From assembly GCA_046091665.1 (NCBI GenBank), contig JBJTCD010000026.1, positions 32,792 to 96,791 of the forward strand: a DNA stretch of 64,000 bases, written 5' to 3'. This DNA comes from CAIUPE01 sp046091665. GTDB lineage: Bacteria > Pseudomonadota > Alphaproteobacteria > Rhizobiales > Beijerinckiaceae. The translations under genes were made by a program, and so were the position numbers. The notes beneath the pieces are model-generated. The model was not told the DNA's origin, searched no databases, and saw nothing but the letters and a program-made list of their open reading frames with translations. How positions within the stretch are numbered: position 1 is the first letter of the stretch; every line of letters starts with the position of its first letter. Shown here one piece after another: positions 35,306-42,858 of the stretch.

Positions 35306-37135
35306 TCATTCCACCGTGACCGATTTTGCCAAATTGCGAGGTTGATCCACGTCTTTACCCAGTGCCACCGCCGCGTGATAAGCGAGCAATTGCACCGGAA
35401 CGGAATAGACGATTGGTGCAAATCGCGGATTCATTTTTGGGAGTTCAATTCCGGCAAGCGGTTTCAAGCCCGCTTCATGAAGTCCTTCACGATCAGAAAT
35501 AAGAATGATCCGCCCGCCGCGCGCGGCGACTTCCTGCATATTCGAAACCGTCTTCTCATAAAGCGCGTCATGCGGCGCAATGACGATGACGGGCAAGGTT
35601 TCATCAATCAAAGCGATGGGGCCGTGTTTCAATTCACCTGCCGCATAGGCTTCGGCATGAATATAGGAAATTTCTTTAAGCTTTAACGCGCCCTCTAGCG
35701 CCAATGGATAGCTCGTACCGCGACCGAGATAGAGCACATCTTTGGCTTTCGCCATATCATGTGCGACATGTTCGATATGGTTTTCGCTCTTGAGAGCCTC
35801 AACCATCAAAGCGGGAACCGCAACGAGATCGCTTACCAGCGCTTGTTCATCCGCTTCAGAAAGCGTGCCACGCGCGCGCCCTGCGGCAAGCGCAAGACAA
35901 GCAAGCGCCGTCAATTGACAGGTGAAGGCCTTTGTTGACGCGACACCAATTTCAGGACCGGCGAGCGTCGGAATCACCACATCGCTTTCGCGCGCGATGG
36001 AAGAGGTGGGCACATTGACAACTGAAAGAATAAATTGGCCTTGCGCCTTTGCATAACGAAGACCTGCGAGCGTATCAGCCGTTTCACCCGATTGAGAAAT
36101 AAAGATTGCTAATCCGCCATCAAGCAAAGGCGCTTCACGATAGCGGAACTCAGAGGCAACATCGACTTCAACCGGAAGACGCGCAACTTGCTCAAACCAG
36201 TATTTGGCAACATGACCTGCATAGCTTGCTGTGCCGCATGCCGTAATGGTGATGCGCGAGAGTTTGTTCCAATCAAACGGAAGTTTTACAGGCAGATGCA
36301 CACGACCCGCATTCATATCAATATAATGCGCGAGTGTACGGCCAACGACTTCAGGTTGCTCGGCAATTTCTTTCGCCATGAAATGGCGATGATTGCCCTT
36401 ATCAACGAGGAAGGCCCCTGCGCCACTCTTCTGCTTCGCGCGTTTGACGATCGTATTTGTGCGATCATGAATTGTGACGCCGTCGCGCGTAAGCACAACC
36501 CAATCGCCTTCTTCAAGATAGGTCACAGTGTCGGTAAAAGGCGCGAGTGCTAACGCATCGGAGCCCAAATACATTTCACCTTCCCCATTACCAACCGCCA
36601 AAGGCGCGCCTTGTCGCGCACCAATCAACAAATTGTCATGACCAGAAAAAACAAATCCCAACGCAAAAGCGCCTTTTAACCGGGGCAGTATTTCTGCAAT
36701 CGCTTTTGTTGGATCATTACTTTTTTGCAAGGCGCGATCAACAAGATGAAGAACGGCTTCGGTATCCGTTTCGCTTGAAAATTTAACACCGTCTTTTTCA
36801 AGCTCCGCACGCAATTCACGAAAATTTTCGATGATGCCATTGTGTACGACCGCGACACGCTCAGTCGCATGCGGATGAGCATTATCTTCTGTCGGCCTTC
36901 CATGCGTCGCCCAACGCGTATGACCAATCGCAATATGGCCAAAGAGCGGATTGGCATTCAATTTTGCAGCAAGATTTTTCAGTTTTCCTTCTGCGCGCAA
37001 ACGCTCGATCCGGCCATCGCTTGAAAGCGACGCTACGCCTGAGGAATCATAGCCGCGATATTCAAGCCGCTTCAGTGCTTCAATCGCCTGCGCTGCCGCA
37101 GGTTCATTTGAAATTATACCAACAATGCCGCACAT
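35306..37135 (-). CDS. glmS: Glutamine-fructose-6-phosphate aminotransferase (isomerizing)
   Basis: Makes glucosamine 6-phosphate from fructose 6-phosphate and glutamine, the entry to amino-sugar and cell-wall synthesis. The N-terminal Ntn-type glutaminase starts MCGIVGI with Cys2 as nucleophile after Met removal, and has the GHTRWATHG segment. Two SIS isomerase domains follow (FISQSGETADTLAGLRYAKA and LGRGTSYPLALEGALKLKEI). 609 residues, ending in KSVTVE as is usual. It is downstream of glmU, so two steps of UDP-GlcNAc synthesis are adjacent. Confidence 0.97.
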   Translation of the reverse strand: MCGIVGIISNEPAAAQAIEALKRLEYRGYDSSGVASLSSDGRIERLRAEGKLKNLAAKLNANPLFGHIAIGHTRWATHGRPTEDNAHPHATERVAVVHNGIIENFRELRAELEKDGVKFSSETDTEAVLHLVDRALQKSNDPTKAIAEILPRLKGAFALGFVFSGHDNLLIGARQGAPLAVGNGEGEMYLGSDALALAPFTDTVTYLEEGDWVVLTRDGVTIHDRTNTIVKRAKQKSGAGAFLVDKGNHRHFMAKEIAEQPEVVGRTLAHYIDMNAGRVHLPVKLPFDWNKLSRITITACGTASYAGHVAKYWFEQVARLPVEVDVASEFRYREAPLLDGGLAIFISQSGETADTLAGLRYAKAQGQFILSVVNVPTSSIARESDVVIPTLAGPEIGVASTKAFTCQLTALACLALAAGRARGTLSEADEQALVSDLVAVPALMVEALKSENHIEHVAHDMAKAKDVLYLGRGTSYPLALEGALKLKEISYIHAEAYAAGELKHGPIALIDETLPVIVIAPHDALYEKTVSNMQEVAARGGRIILISDREGLHEAGLKPLAGIELPKMNPRFAPIVYSVPVQLLAYHAAVALGKDVDQPRNLAKSVTVE

Positions 37136-37204
37136 AGTGAATCAAAATCCTGATTTTTACCACCGCTCTCATAGCGAAGCGTTGCATTCATTCCAAAACA
37201 CATT

Positions 37205-37246
37205 GGGTTTCAATTTGTGACGACGTGCCACGCACGATTGAAACCC
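37205..37246. other. Inverted repeat between glmU and glmS
   Basis: Perfect 10-base arms GGGTTTCAAT (37205-37214) and ATTGAAACCC (37237-37246) enclose 22 bases. It begins 11 bases after the glmU stop (minus strand). No strong T-run follows, so it could be an mRNA stability or partial termination structure, or a protein-binding site; nothing more can be said. Confidence 0.5.
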
Positions 37247-37257
37247 TTGTGGTAGCT

Positions 37258-38625
37258 CTATTCCTTGGCTTTCTTTTTGGCCTCGCTTGCCGCGCGGAAG
37301 CTTGCGCCCCATCTATCTTTGGACATCTGCTTGCCGCGCGCGACCGCCAATTGGTCGGGTGCCACATCTTTGGTAATCACCGAGCCCGAACCGACATAAG
37401 CACCCTCACCAATTTTAATCGGCGCAACGAGTGAAGAATTCGCGCCAATGAACGCGCCGACACCAATCGTCGTTTTATATTTGAAGAAACCATCATAATT
37501 ACAGGTGATTGTGCCGGCACCGATATTGGCTTCCGCGCCGACATCAGCATCACCGATATAACTCAAATGGCTGACTTTCGCGCCGGCACCGATATTCGCT
37601 TTTTTCAATTCAACGAAATTACCGATTTTTGCCGCCGCGCCGACATGCGAACCGGGCCGCGTGCGCGCAAAAGGACCAAGGGAGGCATTTGGCTCAACGA
37701 CTGTATCTTCAAGATGACTGAAAGCGTGAATGACCACATGATCGGCCACTTTCACACGCGGTCCAAAATAAACATAGGGCTCAATTTCAACATCACGACC
37801 AAGCATTGTATCGAAGCTGAAATGAACCGTTTCAGGCGCTTGCAACGTCGCGCCATTCAGCAATGCTTTGCGACGTAAGCGATCCTGCATGAGTGATTCA
37901 GCTTTTGCGAGTTGAACGCGATCATTGACGCCCATCACTTCATCTTCAGGCGCCAATGCATAGCTCGTCGAAAGATCGCGGTTGCATGCGATGCCGACAA
38001 TATCAGTCAAATAAAATTCTTTCTGCGCGTTGTTTTGATCAACCGCATCAAGGAGCGAAAGCGCCAAGGCGCCATCAATCGCCATCAAACCAGAATTGCA
38101 CATGCGGATCGCGCGCTCGGCCTCCGTTGCATCCTTATGTTCGCGGATGGCGTATAATCTTTGCCCGTTGGTAACAAGCCGCCCATAGCCTGTGGGATCG
38201 GCCGCTCCAAAGCCAAGCGCAACCACCGCATTGCCCGCTTCCAATCGTTTCCGCATGGCGATCAAAGTTGCGGTCTCAATCAACGGCGTATCAGCGAAGA
38301 GAACCAACACTTCATGATACCCGCGCGCCAATGCTTCACGAGCGGCGAGAACGGCATGGGCGGTGCCCAACCGCTCCCGCTGCACGAAGAGCGACGCATT
38401 CGGCGCGTGTGCGCGGGCTTCAGCCTCGACATCGGGGCGATCCGGCCCGAAGACGACCGCAATATCGGAAATCCCCGCCTCTTGGACGGATGCCAGAACA
38501 TGGCCGAGCATGGAACGTCCGGCAATTTCATGGAGCACTTTGGGGCGGGAAGACTTCATTCTCGTGCCTTCGCCAGCGGCCAGAACAACCGCAAGGCACC
38601 GCCGCTCAGATCCCTTAACTTGCAT
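37258..38625 (-). CDS. glmU: Bifunctional N-acetylglucosamine-1-phosphate uridyltransferase / glucosamine-1-phosphate acetyltransferase
   Basis: Performs the last two steps to UDP-GlcNAc. The N-terminal pyrophosphorylase has VVLAAGEGTRMKSSRPKVLH (about 13-32), and the C-terminal left-handed beta-helix acetyltransferase shows hexapeptide repeats (NIGAGTITCNYDGFFKYKT and IGANSSLVAPIKIGEGAYVG). The 455-residue length is normal. It is upstream of glmS on the same strand, with an inverted repeat between them. Confidence 0.97.
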   Translation of the reverse strand: MQVKGSERRCLAVVLAAGEGTRMKSSRPKVLHEIAGRSMLGHVLASVQEAGISDIAVVFGPDRPDVEAEARAHAPNASLFVQRERLGTAHAVLAAREALARGYHEVLVLFADTPLIETATLIAMRKRLEAGNAVVALGFGAADPTGYGRLVTNGQRLYAIREHKDATEAERAIRMCNSGLMAIDGALALSLLDAVDQNNAQKEFYLTDIVGIACNRDLSTSYALAPEDEVMGVNDRVQLAKAESLMQDRLRRKALLNGATLQAPETVHFSFDTMLGRDVEIEPYVYFGPRVKVADHVVIHAFSHLEDTVVEPNASLGPFARTRPGSHVGAAAKIGNFVELKKANIGAGAKVSHLSYIGDADVGAEANIGAGTITCNYDGFFKYKTTIGVGAFIGANSSLVAPIKIGEGAYVGSGSVITKDVAPDQLAVARGKQMSKDRWGASFRAASEAKKKAKE

Positions 38626-38750
38626 CTATCCGACTGTCCTTCCTGCCGATCCGCCGATTCCCTCGGCAACGACCCCATTTCTCTAGTGGAAATCAATGAA
38701 CACAATATGAGTGAGCATGATTTAAGACCCTGATGCGGCGGTTTCGCCTA

Positions 38751-38779
38751 TTGACCGGCTCTCCCCCACGCTTTAGGCA
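38751..38779 (+). promoter_or_regulatory. Probable sigma70 promoter of tRNA-Lys
   Basis: TTGACC (38751-38756) and TAGGCA (38774-38779) are 17 bases apart, putting the transcription start a few bases before the tRNA. The -35 is strong and the -10 weak; no experimental support. Confidence 0.45.
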
Positions 38780-38792
38780 GGGCACGCGTTAA

Positions 38793-38868
38793 GAGCGCGT
38801 AGCTCAGCCGGTAGAGCAACTGACTTTTAATCAGTAGGTCCCGGGTTCGAATCCCGGCGCGCTCACCA
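38793..38868 (+). tRNA. tRNA-Lys (anticodon TTT)
   Basis: Complete cloverleaf: acceptor arms GAGCGCG and CGCGCTC, D-arm GCTC...GAGC, anticodon stem ACTGA/TCAGT with loop CTTTTAA (anticodon TTT), T-arm CCGGGTTCGAATCCCGG, discriminator A and an encoded CCA end. Confidence 0.97.
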
Positions 38869-38897
38869 CCCCGCCCCTTACCGGCAAAGGCGGGATT

Positions 38898-39254
38898 TCA
38901 GTGAAGATTACCGCCCGTTTTGGAGCGAGGAGCCCAAATGGTGTCCCGCTCGCCCTCTTCGCTCGTCTCGGCGCCCTCAGCCGCTGCCAAAGCTTCCGCC
39001 TCCGAAACGCCTGTACGCACGGCCTGTCCGGTCGCCGCCAGAACATCCAAAGCGTCCGCAGGATGGCTCGTATACCCAACAATATAGCCGAGTTCGGCCA
39101 TCAAACGGGCTGCGAGATCGGTGCCCGATACGCCGGCCGCCTCGGAAAGTGAGGGAATGATGTCATTGGCGAGCGTCTCGACAAGCTGCTCAATGCGGTC
39201 AGACTCCGCCTCCTCCAGATCCTTAAGGGCCACTTCGATGACGGTGGAAGCCAT
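38898..39254 (-). CDS. Small conserved-looking protein of unknown function
   Basis: I do not recognise it. The 118-residue product is acidic, Ala/Glu-rich and predicted helical (VALKDLEEAESDRIEQLVET, then a Gly/Tyr segment LGYIVGYTSHPADALDVLA), with a short basic end. There is no signal peptide or membrane span. AGGAG lies 9 bases before ATG at 39254, which supports translation. It stands alone between tRNA-Lys and hsp20, divergent from hsp20. Confidence 0.65.
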   Translation of the reverse strand: MASTVIEVALKDLEEAESDRIEQLVETLANDIIPSLSEAAGVSGTDLAARLMAELGYIVGYTSHPADALDVLAATGQAVRTGVSEAEALAAAEGAETSEEGERDTIWAPRSKTGGNLH

Positions 39255-39421
39255 AGGCGAATCTCCTGAAGACGACTCATGAAACCACGAAAACCGGAAA
39301 ACAAGAAATCAGGCGAACAATGAAAGTCTCATGACACCCGAAATCTCGGGCGACTCTCTATCGACTGCCGCTTGAGATGGGTCAAGGAAAAGCGGCACGC
39401 CGCCTGTTAGCCTTTATCATC

Positions 39422-39486
39422 GTCGCCGCCCCCAGGCGACCTGCTGTCATCACCCTTGAAATCCCCAAGCCCACAGGAGCATTCTC
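39422..39486 (+). promoter_or_regulatory. ROSE-like RNA thermometer before hsp20
   Basis: The 5' leader contains a perfect hairpin GTCGCC/GGCGAC (39422-39427 with 39435-39440). Directly after it CTGCTGT (39441-39447) can pair with ACAGGAG (39473-39479), which includes the Shine-Dalgarno sequence, leaving a G opposite a G. This is the arrangement of ROSE thermometers, where a U-Y-G-C-U strand masks AGGA(G) through a mismatched G. An inner CTTG/CAAG pair can close the loop. Predicted by eye; the loop is longer than in classical ROSE elements. Confidence 0.45.
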
Positions 39487-39966
39487 ATGCGGTCTTTGAT
39501 TCCCTCTTTCTGGTCTAACAATCACAGCCCCTCTTTCGATCCCTTCCAATCGCTGCGTCGCGATATGCAGGACTTGTTCGGCGTGATCGAACGGCGTTTG
39601 CCTACAGGCGAGACGAATGGCTCTTTTATTACAATGCCCTCGATCGACCTTGCCGAGACAAAAGACATGATCGAAATCACGGCGGAATTGCCGGGCGTGA
39701 CCGATAAAGACATTTCCGTATCACTTGAAGGAAATCGCCTAATCCTCAGTGGTGAAAAGAAAAAAGAAGCCGAACAAAAAGGCAAAGATTACTATATGAG
39801 CGAACGGAGCTTCGGCGCCTTTAGCCGCAGCATTCCGCTCGATTTTGAGCCAGATTCAAACGCGATTGACGCGAAATTTGATCATGGCGTTTTGAAAATC
39901 CTGATCAAAAAGCCTGCCGAGATCCGCACAAAATCGAAAGAGATCCCGGTCAAGAGCGGAAACTGA
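39487..39966 (+). CDS. Small heat-shock protein, Hsp20/alpha-crystallin family
   Basis: ATP-independent chaperone that holds unfolding proteins. The 159-residue protein has an N-terminal arm with SFDPFQSLRRDMQDLF, an alpha-crystallin domain from about residue 50 (PSIDLAETKDMIEITAELPG ... GNRLILSGEKK) ending in HGVLKILIKKP, and a short tail. AGGAG sits 7 bases before ATG. The leader can form a ROSE-like structure that would hide this site at low temperature. Confidence 0.95.
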   Translation: MRSLIPSFWSNNHSPSFDPFQSLRRDMQDLFGVIERRLPTGETNGSFITMPSIDLAETKDMIEITAELPGVTDKDISVSLEGNRLILSGEKKKEAEQKGKDYYMSERSFGAFSRSIPLDFEPDSNAIDAKFDHGVLKILIKKPAEIRTKSKEIPVKSGN

Positions 39967-40029
39967 GTGGTTCCCCTCTCCACTTTATGCGATGACCCCG
40001 ACACGATGTGACTTCTTGTCGGGGCGCTT

Positions 40030-40647
40030 ATGACGAAACACTCGATCCCAGCGGTGATCCTTGTCGGTGGCAAGGGCACGCGCATGGGCGGCGTCGAGAA
40101 GCCGCTTCTGAAACTCGCGGGCCGGAGCTTGCTTGATCACATCATCGAGAGGCTTCGTCCGCAGGTCAGCGCAATTGCGCTCGCAACCCCTCAGGACGGT
40201 TTAGCCTATTCGGAATTCGGCTTAACGCGTTTGCCGGATGACGCCTCCGGCCTAGGGCCGCTCACGGGCTTAAGCTCTGCGTTGAGATGGGCGAAAGAGC
40301 AGCATCCTACCGCGAGCCATGTCGCGCTCGTACCCGGTGATACGCCCTTTTTGCCCCATAATTTGATCGAGAGATTGGCAGACAAAGTTCAATCAAAATC
40401 GTTGTGCGTCTTCGCACAATCAAAAGAACAAATTCATTATTCTATAGGGCTTTGGCCCCTCTCATCTCATGCAGCACTTCAAACATATACTGCACAATCA
40501 GAGGATCGATCCTTGCGCGGATTGGCGCGTCAGATTGGTTTTCATTCTGTTGAATGGAGCGAAGATGATGATCCGTTTTTCAACATCAACACGCCGGAAG
40601 AGCTCACACACGCCGAGACACGCTATGCGCGCTTTGATCCGCGTTGA
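40030..40647 (+). CDS. mobA: Molybdenum cofactor guanylyltransferase
   Basis: Attaches GMP to molybdopterin, giving the MGD form used by DMSO-reductase-type enzymes such as the oxidoreductase at 30361-32448. The nucleotide-binding motif near the N-terminus reads VILVGGKGTRMGGVEKPLLKL, and LVPGDTPFLP holds the metal-binding Asp. 205 residues. Its 3' end overlaps the convergent mobB by 44 bases. Confidence 0.92.
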   Translation: MTKHSIPAVILVGGKGTRMGGVEKPLLKLAGRSLLDHIIERLRPQVSAIALATPQDGLAYSEFGLTRLPDDASGLGPLTGLSSALRWAKEQHPTASHVALVPGDTPFLPHNLIERLADKVQSKSLCVFAQSKEQIHYSIGLWPLSSHAALQTYTAQSEDRSLRGLARQIGFHSVEWSEDDDPFFNINTPEELTHAETRYARFDPR

Positions 40648-41161
40648 GGCTCTCAAGCACCTCTGAAACAGGCGCGGCATGGGCGATAACAAAAGCGGCG
40701 ATCGAGTCCACATCGGCAAGGTCAAGTGAAACCCGCTCTTTGATGCGTTCCGGTTGATCACTCGCCACAGCAAGGATCCGCTCATCACTTGGATAGAGAT
40801 GGTCTTTGCCGTTCTGTGAGCGATGAATTTCGATTTTCGGATATGCGGCCGATTTAAAACCTTCAACGATCACGAAATCGACGGGCGTCATCAGTGACAG
40901 GAGACGCTTAAGATCAGGCTCGGCATCACCGCGCAATTCATGCATCAAAGCGAAACGTTCGCCAGACACGATCAGCACTTCCTTCGCCCCCGCCTCGCGA
41001 TGCGCATGGGAATCCTTGCCGGGATGATCAATATCGAAGCGGTGATGCGCGTGTTTGACGGTCGAGACGGAATGCCCCCGCGCGACCAATGCGGGCAGAA
41101 GCCGCTTGATCAATGTCGTCTTACCCGCCCCGCTCCAGCCCGCCAGCCCGATAATCTTCAT
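40604..41161 (-). CDS. mobB: Molybdopterin-guanine dinucleotide biosynthesis protein B
   Basis: GTP-binding accessory protein for MGD formation. It begins MKIIGLAGWSGAGKTTLIKRLL, with the P-loop GWSGAGKTT at about residues 8-16, and has the usual HAHHRFDIDHPGKDS segment and VIVEGFK. ATG at 41161 is placed just before the P-loop; a longer frame to 41212 has no support. 185 residues. It is convergent with mobA, an unusual arrangement since the two are often in one operon. Confidence 0.92.
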   Translation of the reverse strand: MKIIGLAGWSGAGKTTLIKRLLPALVARGHSVSTVKHAHHRFDIDHPGKDSHAHREAGAKEVLIVSGERFALMHELRGDAEPDLKRLLSLMTPVDFVIVEGFKSAAYPKIEIHRSQNGKDHLYPSDERILAVASDQPERIKERVSLDLADVDSIAAFVIAHAAPVSEVLESLNADQSAHSVSRRV

Positions 41162-41230
41162 CTTTACCCCGCAGCACCCGCTCACGCCCCCGCTTTGACG
41201 CCCCCACCGCAATTTGTCAAAACACTCCGC

Positions 41231-41455
41231 ATGAAGGCCCGCCCGCTCGATCTCAAAGGGTTGAAATGCCCATTGCCCGCGCTACGCCTGCGCAAGGCGC
41301 TCGCGAGCTTGGAGAAAGGCACGCGGCTTTATGTCACCGTGACGGATCCTATGGCCGTAATCGACATTCCCCATGCGCTTAACGAAACAGGTGATCGACT
41401 GATCGAAGAGACACGTAATGATGAGGTGATTGCTTTTCTCATCGAGAAAGCCTGA
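41231..41455 (+). CDS. TusA/SirA-family sulfur carrier
   Basis: Small 74-residue protein with the family motif LKCPLPALRLRKAL, in which the Cys of C-P-x-P (Cys13) carries persulfide sulfur. In other bacteria TusA proteins feed tRNA thiolation or molybdenum-cofactor enzymes; the position next to mobAB fits the latter but does not prove it. It starts about 70 bases from the divergent mobB start, and the DUF4864 gene follows after 18 bases. Confidence 0.88.
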   Translation: MKARPLDLKGLKCPLPALRLRKALASLEKGTRLYVTVTDPMAVIDIPHALNETGDRLIEETRNDEVIAFLIEKA

Positions 41456-41473
41456 ACCCTAAGGGAGTTGGTC

Positions 41474-41902
41474 ATGCCCCGTTTCGCGTTTCGCCTCTGC
41501 CTCTTAGCGCTTTTGATGTTCGCAAGCGCCACGACATTCGTGCCGCGCGCCCATGCGGATGCAGCAAGTGAAATTCAATCCGTGATCAGCGACCAATTAA
41601 AAGCTTTCAATGAAGATGACACGCAACGCGCCTATTCCCACGCCGCCGATGTGATCAAACAAATTTTTCCGTCTTCGCAAATTTTCATGGAGATGGTGAA
41701 GACAGGCTATCCGCCCGTCTATCGTGCGAAAGACTGGAGCTTTAACGATCCCACGCCGCTTGAAAATGGCTATTCGCAAATCGTGCGATTGACTGATCAA
41801 CAAGGCCGAATGTGGTCAGCACTCTACACACTCGAACGTGATGGCACGGGTGAATGGAAGATTACCGGATGTAGGTTGTTGAAGAGTGAGGGGATGGTGT
41901 AA
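41474..41902 (+). CDS. DUF4864 domain exported protein
   Basis: Periplasmic protein of unknown function. The signal peptide spans about residues 1-29 (RFAFRLCLLALLMFASATTF... with HADA at the cleavage site). The mature part AASEIQSVISDQLKAFNEDD... GEWKITGCRLLKSEG resembles a cystatin/NTF2-like fold, as described for DUF4864. ATG at 41474 has AAGGGAG 6 bases upstream. 142 residues. Probably cotranscribed with tusA. Confidence 0.85.
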   Translation: MPRFAFRLCLLALLMFASATTFVPRAHADAASEIQSVISDQLKAFNEDDTQRAYSHAADVIKQIFPSSQIFMEMVKTGYPPVYRAKDWSFNDPTPLENGYSQIVRLTDQQGRMWSALYTLERDGTGEWKITGCRLLKSEGMV

Positions 41903-41963
41903 CCTCCGTCATTGCGCGTTTTTACACCTTCAACCGTCATTGCGAGCGAATGCACTCTCTTCA

Positions 41964-42062
41964 CCGTCATGGCAGGCCTTGTGCCTGCCATCCACGACTT
42001 AATAGGTAAAGCGACATTTCTTAATCAAGACGTGGATGGCCGGGCTAAACCCGGCCATGACG
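41964..42062. repeat. REP-like palindrome pair, copy 2
   Basis: Two hairpins around GGCAGGCCTTGTGCCTGCC and GGCCGGGCTAAACCCGGCC, separated by about 45 bases, with flanking GTCATGG and CATGACGG and inner CATCCACGACTT / AAGACGTGGATG edges in inverted orientation. Same family as 21593-21690 and 42731-42827. The rest of 41903-42124 has only short fragments of the GTCATTGCGA repeat. Confidence 0.75.
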
Positions 42063-42124
42063 GAATAAGGTCCAAGCTACCACGCGCAATGACGATTAAG
42101 GAGTCTCACCTTCGCAATGACGGT

Positions 42125-42370
42125 TTATGAGTGCGCCAAATCCGCGCCCATCACACGTCGTTCGATATCGGGAAGTAAAGCCTCGGTTTCATTCACTGAC
42201 TCGTGCAATAAATCTGAGATCAGCGATGCCGTCTCGAGAACCGAATAATCCATAGCATCATGAAAGCGCGCTTCGTTCCTGAGCCAAACCATCATGCAGT
42301 TTAATTCAAGCGTGAAACGCTGCAGACTCTCTTTAAGCGACTGTGGTGGTTTGAAATCATATTGCGGCAT
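42125..42370 (-). CDS. Small protein of unknown function (81 codons), downstream of structured RNA
   Basis: Short acidic helical product starting MPQYDFKPPQSLKESLQ, with no signal or known motif. ATG at 42370 has AAGGGG 7 bases upstream; an in-frame ATG two codons earlier is possible. It follows the terminator-like hairpin of the second RNA copy by about 30 bases on the same strand, mirroring the 73-codon ORF at 21753-21974. Sequence identity between the two products is low, so the relation rests on context, size and the MP..DF start. Confidence 0.6.
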   Translation of the reverse strand: MPQYDFKPPQSLKESLQRFTLELNCMMVWLRNEARFHDAMDYSVLETASLISDLLHESVNETEALLPDIERRVMGADLAHS

Positions 42371-42394
42371 TTCCATTCCCCTTATTTTCGAAAT

Positions 42395-42593
42395 GAAAAC
42401 GACTCCAACGCGAGCGCGCTGGAGTCGGGGTGTTAGAAAGCCACGTGAACATGGCCGCAGCGCTTTTAGCTTTGCAGCCTGAACATAACGCCGCCACCCC
42501 GACGTCTGAAACGTCAGGGCAGTTTGGTTTCGGCAGATGCACTGCCGGTTCACGTGGGTTTTCTACGCCCCAAGTCATGATGTGCATGACCTT
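42395..42593 (-). ncRNA. Candidate structured RNA, copy 2
   Basis: Same architecture as 21991-22189, in plus coordinates: outer helix 42548-42573 with 42425-42450; hairpins at 42531-42547, 42497-42519 and 42453-42479. The terminator-like stem at 42401-42426 (GACTCCA.CGCG type) is followed by GTTTTCATTT. The loops CTAAAAGCG and GGCGGCGTTATGTTCAGG are identical to copy 1, while the outer helix differs (CCCACGTGAAC/GTTCACGTGG here, CCACCATACG/CGTATGGTGG in copy 1), which is strong evidence of a maintained RNA structure. Not recognised as a known family. Confidence 0.7.
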
Positions 42594-42598
42594 AGGGA

Positions 42599-42626
42599 AG
42601 ATTATCAGCCCCGCACCAAAACGCAA
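42599..42626 (-). promoter_or_regulatory. Sigma70-like promoter of structured RNA copy 2
   Basis: TTGCGT (42626-42621) and TAATCT (42604-42599) on the minus strand with 16 bases between, as in copy 1. Predicted start near 42593. Conserved upstream sequence extends to about 42670. Confidence 0.6.
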
Positions 42627-42730
42627 ATCGCCCGACGCCTTCGCGCGGACTCTGTGTTCTAGGCATGAGAGGATGAAGGGCCGTGAAGGTGGATGGGAGA
42701 GTTTTAGTAAAATGCAAAGCACTTATAGCT

Positions 42731-42827
42731 GTCATGACCGCCCTTGGGGCGGTCATCCACGACTTGCGATCATATAGGATCTTAGTGATCAAGACGTGGA
42801 TGGCAGGCACAAGGCCTGCCATGACAG
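42731..42827. repeat. REP-like palindrome pair, copy 3
   Basis: Hairpins around GACCGCCCTTGGGGCGGTC and GGCAGGCACAAGGCCTGCC with the inverted GTCATG and CATCCACGACTT edges of the family. It lies between the second structured RNA and the end of valS. With the RNA it accounts for most of the 42371-42858 gap. Confidence 0.75.
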
Positions 42828-42858
42828 AAAAAATGGAGCAAACGCTCGCGATGACAAT

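Noticed and set aside
39371..39410. CTTGAG as the -35 of a heat-shock sigma promoter for hsp20
   Set aside because: The nearest -10-like sequence is about 28 bases away, far beyond the usual spacing.
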